Shown here: positions 56,578 through 64,000 of the stretch, one piece after another
How the letters are laid out: the number at the start of each line of letters is the position of its first letter
Numbering within the stretch: position 1 is the stretch's first letter
DNA from: Tolypocladium sp. Sup5 PDA-1
Lineage: Eukaryota; Ascomycota; Sordariomycetes; Hypocreales; Ophiocordycipitaceae
Assembly (NCBI GenBank): GCA_000750105.3
Contig: JPHH03000054.1
Coordinates: 124,001-188,000 of the forward strand
Reading direction: 5' to 3'
DNA length: 64,000 nucleotides
Position numbers and translations under genes: made by a program
Notes under the pieces: model-generated
Seen by the model: only the letters and a program-made list of their open reading frames with translations
Told to the model about the DNA's origin: nothing
Databases searched by the model: none

Positions 56578-56735
56578 GCTAGGCAATTTATCAATGGAGA
56601 TGTCTGCCACCGCTTCCAGACTGAGCGCAACTAATGATAATGTAAACGCCAGTGCTGTAGCGCAACGTGGCTGCCTCGCGCGAGCGTCTTCTCCGGCACC
56701 TTGTCTCGCCAGTGCCATATGTATGCACATGGTCC

Positions 56736-57284
<549 letters not shown>

Positions 57285-58418
57285 GCCGGGCTGGTAGGTG
57301 TCGGCGTAACGGCGGGTCGCCTGTCGATGTGCTTTGTTGAGACGGTGATGGAGTAGGCAAGGAGCCTCTTTGCTAGCGGATCGATGATGAAGCCGGAAGA
57401 TGGTGCGAAAACCGAGAGCTATCGCTGCGGTTAGCAGGAATTCTGAGTCGTGAGAGCGGCGTGGAGCGGAAGTGCGTCGGCCGTTGGGACAAGGCTGACC
57501 ACAAGCTGCCTGGATACCAGGCTGCGCGGGCGAAGTGCGACGAAAGTGCTTTTCCCGAGCAGAGGGGCAGTCGCCTCCAGGAGCAGCGAGTTGCGTCAGG
57601 CAAGGTGCCTCCGGGTGGCGCGGCCTCGAACCTTGATGGTGCCAGGAGCTTTGGGCCCTGTGAAGAACGGCTTGGTTGGTCCTTTGAACTCGTACTGTAG
57701 GTGCACTGTCTACCTTAAAAGCCAGCCTTTGAGCACCGAGACAAGGAGGGGAGACGGTGAAGCTGGGCTGCCGTGCACGAATGGTGAGGTCAGGCGGGCG
57801 GTGAATGAGGGGCTCAAGCTGCAACAGAGGCCCGGGGAGCTATTATCTTTCGAAGATAACCAGGGCAGGCAAGCCTTGTTGGTGCCTAGCTCGCTGTGGC
57901 GAGGCCGCCCAGGGTAGAAGCCCGGCGCTGGAGGGCTGACGGCCAACGGGGTAAGGCGGGCGACGAGACACGATAAGGTAAGCTACGGCCAGGCGGTACC
58001 TACACTCCCGTGGCCCAAAAGTACCTTCTGGGGAAAACCCGTGCGGGCTGCCACCTTACCCACCCTGGCGTGTACTTAATAATAACACCGACGCGTGTCT
58101 CTCGCCCTTCCCTCCAACTCCCAGCCTCAACTCCACATCATGCCTCCTCCGACTCATTCATTCTTCTCTCCGTCGACAAACAAGCACCTCCACTCCTTCA
58201 TTCATCGAGCCGTCCTGAACGCACAATGGGCATAGCCATACCAAGCACGCTGCTCCCACATCCAAAGTCTTCCACGCTACTGGCCAACCTGCCTCCGTGC
58301 CAACGTCCCTTGTCCGCACCCGAATCAAGCTCTGCGGTCGCTACCCGAGCTGGCATCTCCCAAATCGAACTTGACCTCTCTCTCCTCCTCGGCTAGCCGC
58401 CAAGCCACCAGCACAGAG
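57285..58418. promoter_or_regulatory. Divergent promoter of RBX1 and the EDC1-like gene
   Basis: This 1134-bp stretch separates two start codons. A short upstream frame begins at an ATG at 58226 and runs to 58396, a possible upstream ORF for the EDC1-like gene. CT-rich sequence precedes that gene. Confidence 0.45.
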
Positions 58419-59555
58419 ATGGACGACGTCTCAACGCAGCCCAGGATGACGCCGGCTCGCCGGAAACAGGGCCGCAGCGACGGCAGGTCGGGTGCCCAAA
58501 AGGCATACGCATCTGAGAATGACGTCGCTGCCCTCGACTCCTCGCGGCGGCAGAGGGCACCGCAGACACCAAACAAGGCGGGCTCTGGGTCACCCGCGCC
58601 GACAGACTCCAACGCGGTGCAAACAGGCTCCAAGCAGCGAAACAGGAACAGGAACATTAAGGCCAAGAATGCCCCAACGTCGCCCGACTTGGCTCAGCGT
58701 GGCGGCCGTCAAACTCCTCCCCATCGCTCCGTATCCATGAAGCCTGGCACAAACGCTGCGTTTGCAGGAGCCACTTTCCACGCCTCGCCAGCGCCTTCCG
58801 CCTTGCCTATCCCGAGCTTCCTCGCCAAATCCTCGTGCGATTCCCCAGTCCAGACAGACGCCAAGGATATTGTCCAGGAGCCTTCACCCCCGGCGACCGA
58901 CACCGACGCACCTACTCCCTTCCGCCCATCCTCATCTGTCCCTAGAAATCACGAGTCCCCGCTGGATTTCATGTTTCGCGCACACCGGGAGGAGAAGGAG
59001 AGACAGTATCGCGGCATGCCCATCAGTCAGGATTTCAACTCGTCGTATGCGACCTCTCCGCCGTCCCGTTCGCTCTTCGACCCCAACGCCTCTCCGAACC
59101 CGTCTACTGTACCCCAGACACGCCGTACACTTTCCAGGCCGATATCAGGTGGTATTGGCAGCTCTGAGCTGGATGGCACCCCTGGTCGCCCGATGGGCCC
59201 TGCCTTCTCAACTCCATACCAGGAGCGGATCAAGGCTGCCCGGTCCAACTCATCCCGCCTAAAGCCTACCCAGAGCCACCCAGAACAACCGCCGCAGAAA
59301 TCACCGCCTTCGGATGACCCCACGGAAGCGCTAAAGAAGTTCCTCTTCAGCGGAGGTGCAGCATCGAGCCGGGCCCTCCCAACGGGGGCTACATCCGCAT
59401 CTGCCCCTGCAGCTGCGCAGACCTCGTCCACTGCCCAACCAGAGCCGACCCATGCCAACAACGTTCAAGCAATGGAAAATGATCTCCGGAGAATCTTGAA
59501 AATGGACCTGACATCGAACGCCCCGTCGCCGGATCGTGGCTTCTTCTCTCGGTGA
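58419..59555 (+). CDS. EDC1/PNRC-like mRNA-decapping activator candidate, 378 aa
   Basis: Single exon. The first ATG in frame is 58419. The protein is mostly disordered and rich in Ser, Pro, Thr and Arg. Residues 115-134 read FAGATFHASPAPSALPIPSF, which has the form of the PNRC/Edc1 motif (an aromatic-AG start, then a Leu-Pro-x-Pro-Ser core) that binds Dcp1 and activates Dcp2 decapping. Other compact patches are SPLDFMFRAHREEKERQ (about 184-200), PTEALKKFLFSGG (about 308-320) and a C-terminal helix NVQAMENDLRRILKMDL. The Arg/Asn run KQRNRNRNIKAKNAP could bind RNA. Function is inferred from one short motif; the gene itself is well supported. Confidence 0.72.
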   Translation: MDDVSTQPRMTPARRKQGRSDGRSGAQKAYASENDVAALDSSRRQRAPQTPNKAGSGSPAPTDSNAVQTGSKQRNRNRNIKAKNAPTSPDLAQRGGRQTPPHRSVSMKPGTNAAFAGATFHASPAPSALPIPSFLAKSSCDSPVQTDAKDIVQEPSPPATDTDAPTPFRPSSSVPRNHESPLDFMFRAHREEKERQYRGMPISQDFNSSYATSPPSRSLFDPNASPNPSTVPQTRRTLSRPISGGIGSSELDGTPGRPMGPAFSTPYQERIKAARSNSSRLKPTQSHPEQPPQKSPPSDDPTEALKKFLFSGGAASSRALPTGATSASAPAAAQTSSTAQPEPTHANNVQAMENDLRRILKMDLTSNAPSPDRGFFSR

Positions 59556-60231
59556 AGATTTGGCTGCACTCCTTGTCCCTCTCTTATCAGTACCGGTGGT
59601 GACGGCTTCAGGTTTTATCTGTTTTATTGCTTTTGGGAGGCAGCGCGCGGTAGGGAGCCGGTTATTCATCGGATTGGCCAGAATCTTGGGTCGGCTTGTA
59701 TGCGCTGGCTGTTGTGGCTTTATGATCAGCTACAGCTCACTTTCGTTGTGTCCTGGGCACGGGGCTACGTGGATTGGGCGGATCTGCATCTCAATTAGGT
59801 GTCATGGTTCATTGAGGCATTTGGATCTGGATGTTCTTTGATGTGCGGCTTGTATCAAGGCGAGCATCTGCATTTTGGCGGCTGAATGCGGCAGGTTTTT
59901 TTCTTCCCCACGATACCCGAGGGTTCAGGAGGGTGCAGGGGCGGGTTCAACAATGATGGACACAGATTCCACGCGATAGATAATAAATCCTGGTATCTCA
60001 TGGACTATTGAATGCTCATGCGAATGCCCCGGCCTACATGCTATGAATCATCCCTCGCCCGTGTCTTCTCTGGCGATCCTGTGGCAAGCTTAGACTACAG
60101 AGTCGGGGGCCCTGAGCGCGGTATTATACCGATTAGACCAAGCTCCATCCTTCTCCCATCCCCGGAAGAGCTGGAACGACGCGTTTAGCAGACCGCGAGT
60201 GCTTGCGCCGCCTAGGACCACATCCCATCAA
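59556..60231. other. Convergent 3' region of the EDC1-like and amine oxidase genes
   Basis: This 676-bp stretch holds two 3' untranslated regions; it is T-rich on the plus strand near 59,600-59,830. No gene is supported. Confidence 0.4.
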
Positions 60232-61999
60232 TTACCCCTTGGATCGATTTCTTCGCCGCTCTTCTCTGGAGAAGATCAAGCCATGCGAAAGCAAGAGGTA
60301 CTTGGCAAAGAAGTCCTGGGCAAAGTCGTCAAATTTGACATAGGCGGCGCCAAGATGATACGCAGCCGCAATCCCGCTGACGCAGGCCACTTCGTGCATG
60401 TTCTACAAGAAGACGATACACATTAGCCTTTCTTCTCGGACAGCAATGAAATAGGTAATATCGGTTCAATGGTGAGTGCGTATTACCACGAGGGTCCAGG
60501 AGCCCGCAAAATAGGTGCTGTTCCTGCCGTGGAGGAACACCATGCCCGGGACGACGCGGAGGTAGTGCTGCCAGCGATGGCCCAGCTGGTGCCACCAGTT
60601 GCGCTTGATGACCTTGGACTCGTCAATCTCGTCAATCGTCCACAGGTGCTTCTGGGTTTTGTTGAGAAATATTGTCTGGTAGACGGGCTCGAATGTTTCC
60701 CCGGCGCTGGAGTTTGCCTGCTTAAGTTGATGCTGGTAGTTGCTGCAGTTGAACGACATCTCGATCAAGCGTGGATCCCGCTGGTACGAGAACGTGTAGT
60801 ACATTGGCCGAAAGCCACCTGAGGAGCCTACTCCCCCTTCTGCACCCCTGGCAAAGGCGACTTGCTTTTTCTGGTCATAGGATGCCGGCTCTGCGCAGAG
60901 CTCGGGCTTAAAGCGAGTCTCGTAGTGTCTTTCAAAGTACTTTCGGTCGCTGTGGGTGACAGTTATATCTTCGTAGAAGGCGGCGCCGCCCAGGATCAAC
61001 TTCTCCCGCCACGTTGCCTGCTGCCCCAGGATGCGGAGACTGTCGTCGGCCAGCACACACAGCACCATCTCGTCAAAGTCCTCGTCTGTCGTATTGCCGG
61101 TGGCGACATCCCTAACACGAAGTTTTACACCTTTGCCAGATCTCGAGAGCACGTCGGATACTTCTGTGCCAGTCCTGACAGTGACACCCTTACCCTCCAG
61201 ATCTTCTCTCCATGCGCGATAGAAGCCATCAAGGTGATCAAACGTGAACATCGTTGGTAGGTTGGGCAGCAGCGTCACGGGGTCGTAGTCCCATAGCTTC
61301 ATGTTGGGGTCGTCAAATAGGCGTTCGACGATGGCTGACGGAACATGGACAGTCTGGTTCCCGGTGCCCAGGAAGAGAGCAATGAGGGGGTACACCATTT
61401 TGTCGCCAAAGTCCTTGCTGAAGAAAAAGACCCGCAGCATGATGGATATGGGCACGAGGCCCAGGACTGGCATGGTCCATTTGATGACTTTGAGAAAGAA
61501 GCCGAACTTCTTGATGTCGTCGGAGTACTGCTCCACGAGCTTGCTAGGGAAGACGTTGGTCCAGAAACCTGCCTCACCCTTGCCAAAGGAAACCTGCAGC
61601 TGCACTTCCTGCGGCGGGTAGCCATGTTGGCGGAAGAAGTTGAACGTGTGCTTGAATATCTGAGCTGTGTCAGCAGTTGCAAAAGAGTGCCAATATCCAC
61701 CCAGAGTTTGACGGACCTGTGATCCTCCTTGGACTCCGTTGTTCATCCAGGGTGCGCCGTACTGGTGCTCATTGAGCGGGATGGAGGTCGCCTGGCCTCC
61801 CACGACGTCGCTCCTCTCAAGCAACGTCACTTTGAATCGGTCTGGGTGATTGGCCAAAGTCGCGGCGCAGGACTGGGAGCCAAGTCAGTCACGAGGTCTC
61901 GAGGCGCCGCGGTCTCGACGAGGTGATAGTTACCATGCCGGCAGCACCTCCGCCAACGACGACGACGTGTCGTGTCGTGTCATCCGGTGAAGTCATCAT
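60232..61999 (-). CDS. FAD-dependent amine oxidase-like protein, 540 aa
   Basis: Exons 61999-61934, 61872-60487 and 60402-60232 (66 + 1386 + 171 nt). The N-terminal Rossmann motif is HVVVVGGGAAGMSCAATLA, followed about 12 residues later by TLLERSDVVGGQATS, the FAD-binding pattern of the amine oxidase/NAD(P)-binding superfamily. The C-terminal FAD-contact block is FAGSWTLVNMHEVACVSGIA, formed by the exon 2-3 join. A hydrophobic stretch near 140-175 may be a membrane-associating segment. No specific substrate can be assigned. Relatives are usually annotated only as flavin-containing amine oxidases in fungi. A second ATG (61996) directly follows the first. It is divergent from the TDP1-like gene. 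Confidence 0.85.
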
Positions 62000-62433
62000 G
62001 AGTCTTTCAATCCCAATGCAGGAAGTTGTTTACAGAAGCGAGCTGCGGTGCAACAGGTAGTTACCCAGTTCCCGTTAAGAGGTCGACGAACGACTGAGCC
62101 TAGAGCCGCTTCGAGGACGTCATGGATCACAATGGGTGTGGCGCCACGGCCCGAGACACAGGGTGGCCATGTCAACTAGGCAGACCCAATTGAATTGCTG
62201 CGAGACGGATGCGTTGCTCCGCAAATGGTTTGTTTGATGTATTACATCATGAAATTAAGGTATTGCACCTGTCGTGGTTGACTCCCGGGTCCGGCGTAGT
62301 GGTCTCAATTGAGCCGACGTCATTTACGCGAGCTCACGTGAGTCCGCGTCGATCTCCAGACTCGCTGCTCTGACTACTCGCGACTTTCGCCGGACATCGC
62401 CGAGCTGCATCGCGGTAAAGCAGCCAACTCATC
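62000..62433. promoter_or_regulatory. Divergent promoter of the amine oxidase and TDP1-like genes
   Basis: This 434-bp stretch contains the 10-bp perfect palindrome CTCACGTGAG at 62333-62342, about 92 bp upstream of the TDP1-like start; its core is the CACGTG E-box. Confidence 0.5.
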
Positions 62434-64000
62434 ATGGCCCGACCAGACCCAGCGATGCCTATACTCGGTAGCGACGCAGACGATGATGAGGCGTTCCGAT
62501 ACGCCATTGCACTGTCGTTGCAGGACCAGGACCAAGCATCGCCAGCACACGAGGCGCCGTCAACCACATCATCAGCACGCGAGGACTCGCGCCGACCGGA
62601 CGCCTCGCTGGGCTTACTGTCACTCGACCGGAAGAGGATGGAGGAAGAACGGCTGGCGAGGCTGGCTAAGAAGCGTCCCCGGTCCCCGTCCGACAGTGAG
62701 GACGACGATGATGTCGTCGAGGTGCCGCCACCAAGGAAGAAACAGGTGCCGCCTCCTCCTACTTCTTCCAAAGCGATACGTCCAGGTACTACAGTTCCGT
62801 ATCCCAATGGCGTGGTCAAACGAACATGGGTCCGTGGCTATCCTCGGACCGGCGACGACATCAAAATCGAAGAGGTCCTGCAAAAGGACAAGCTTCTGCT
62901 CGCCATGCTCTCGTCCTTCCAGTGGGACGAAGAGTGGATGATTTCAAAACTCGACATGACGAGGACGAAACTCGTTCTCGCGGCATTTGCAGCAGATGAT
63001 CGACAGGTACGAAACTGGGCTACATGCCCGTCGTACCGCCAGACTCTCTCGGGCAACGTTGCCATATATGGCAAAACTCTAATGTGTGATGTGACAGGAA
63101 GAGGCAATGCGTGCCAATGTGCCGGCGAGCATAAAGTTTTGCTTCCCGCAAATGCATGGACCTGGGTCTATGCACTCCAAGCTACAGGTCCTCAAGTATC
63201 CGGACTACCTCCGCGTGGTCGTGCCCACCGGCAACCTTGTCCCATACGATTGGGGTGAGACAGGTGTCATGGAAAACGTCCGGGTGCTTTCCGAACCAAC
63301 GTGATGGATGTCCGACTAACTAAGCGGCAGATGGTATTTCTAATTGATCTTCCACGGCTAAATAAAGCCGCAGATCATAAGCCAACCATGTTCACCCTCG
63401 AACTCGAGCGTTTCCTACGGGCCATGGGGATCGAGGACAGGATGGTCGATAGCCTTTCCAACTACGACTTTTCGAGGACATCCAATCTAGGCTTCGTTCA
63501 CAGCAGGTTGGTCCCCCTCTCGGGCAGAGCAGCTTCTCTTCAGTCGAGCTGACGATTCTCATTAGGCCTGGAGGACACACAGACGAGTCTCTGAAGCGAG
63601 TCGGTCTGTGGCAACTACAAATCATGGTGTGGCATCGTGGCTGACAGCTGGTCAAGGATACTGCGGTTTAGGAGCCACCGTGGCAGCGCTGGGCCTGGCG
63701 ACGACAGAGCCCGTCGAAGTTGATATGATGGCATGTGCCATGCGTCTCCCATTAGTCTCAGGGGACTATGCGCTAACGCCGGGAACCAGTGTGCCTCTCT
63801 CGGATCCATCAAAAGCGAACTGGTCGAGGCCATGTACAACGCCTGCCAAGGTAACTAATGCCCAACCAGTGCTCTTATCGCCGCCCCTTGCCCTGAAAAG
63901 GGGGGAGATGGTGCAAGTTTCCTGACAGGGTCCAGGGGATGCCGGCATGAAGGAGTACAGTGCGAGGACAAGTCGCAAGCCTGGCGACAAGCGGTCAAAG
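62434..64000 (+). CDS. TDP1: Tyrosyl-DNA phosphodiesterase 1-like protein, 5' part (cut by window end)
   Basis: Exons 62434-63006, 63098-63277, 63331-63506, 63566-63603, 63648-63730, 63790-63850 and 63936 onward; the reading frame is still open at 64000 (392 codons seen). Residues near 20-32 (DEAFRYAIALSLQ) match a ubiquitin-interacting motif. The Tdp1 fold follows, with the first catalytic motif His217 and Lys219 in MHSKLQVLKYPDYLRVVVPT, then NLVPYDWGETGVMEN and PGGHTDESLKR, GYCGLGATVAALGLA and CASLGSIKSELVEAMYNACQ. Tdp1 removes topoisomerase I and other adducts from DNA 3' ends. The second His-Lys motif should lie beyond the window. Intron 5 is GC-AG (GCATGT), and donors of introns 2-4 are weak (GTCCGG, GTTGGT, GTCTGT), yet all phases agree. 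Confidence 0.87.

Noticed and set aside
57285..57824. Upstream in-frame extension of RBX1
   Set aside because: The frame stays open upstream but RBX1 proteins begin with a short variable tail just like the one starting at 57284; the extra 180 residues have no family support.

Overview
This window is a eukaryotic, filamentous-ascomycete (Pezizomycotina) chromosome segment; Sordariomycetes, probably Hypocreales, is my inference. The reasons are short 50-80 nt GT-AG introns with CTAAC-type branch sites, GC-rich coding sequence, genes on alternating strands with CT-rich leaders, and yeast/mould core proteins (TUP1/RcoA, GPI7, ADE5,7, SIZ1, ERG3, a KSP1-like kinase). I find 27 protein genes, the last cut by the window end. 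I see no rRNA, tRNA, CRISPR array, intact transposon or secondary-metabolite cluster. Exon joins below were built by hand from splice signals and reading-frame phase; every complete model closes in frame.

Layout. 0.5-10.3 kb: NIPA-type Mg transporter (-), an unrecognised conserved-looking gene (+), NOP4 (-) divergent from condensin YCG1 (+). 10.5-17.3 kb: GPI-anchor enzyme LAS21/GPI7 (-), a small nucleolar-type DUF2423 gene (-), SUMO ligase SIZ1 (+). 18.1-28.3 kb: ADE5,7 (-), TRAPP subunit TRS33 (+), malate dehydrogenase without transit peptide (-), RPL28 (-), a DUF2015/UPF0357 membrane protein (+), ERG3 (-). 28.3-33.3 kb: a 5-kb gene-poor stretch. 33.3-43.1 kb: TUP1 (+), RMP1 (-), AVT1-like transporter (+), KSP1-like kinase with a 26-codon Asn repeat (-). 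43.1-47.6 kb: a second gene-poor stretch. 47.6-64 kb: UTR4 (+), BMT2 (-) divergent from RPL25 (+), TIM8 (-), ALR/MNR2 Mg channel (-), SPC1 (+), RBX1 (-), an EDC1/PNRC-like decapping activator (+), an FAD amine-oxidase-like protein (-), and the 5' part of a TDP1-like gene (+).

The genes are mostly housekeeping and do not form one pathway. Several concern ribosome production (NOP4, BMT2, RPL25, RPL28, RMP1, DUF2423), and BMT2 and RPL25 share a 594-bp divergent promoter with a paired CACGTG inverted repeat and an AACCCTAA box, which look like Cbf1- and Tbf1-type sites. The more unusual observations are that promoter; a dispersed family of short palindromic elements (TACGGAGTAC and GTACGAAGTAC) seen only between genes, including an 18-bp perfect palindrome; GC-AG introns in SIZ1, TDP1 and probably LAS21; a TDP1 gene with mostly weak donors; and a PNRC-type decapping motif in an otherwise featureless protein. 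I did not find a convincing novel multi-gene system.
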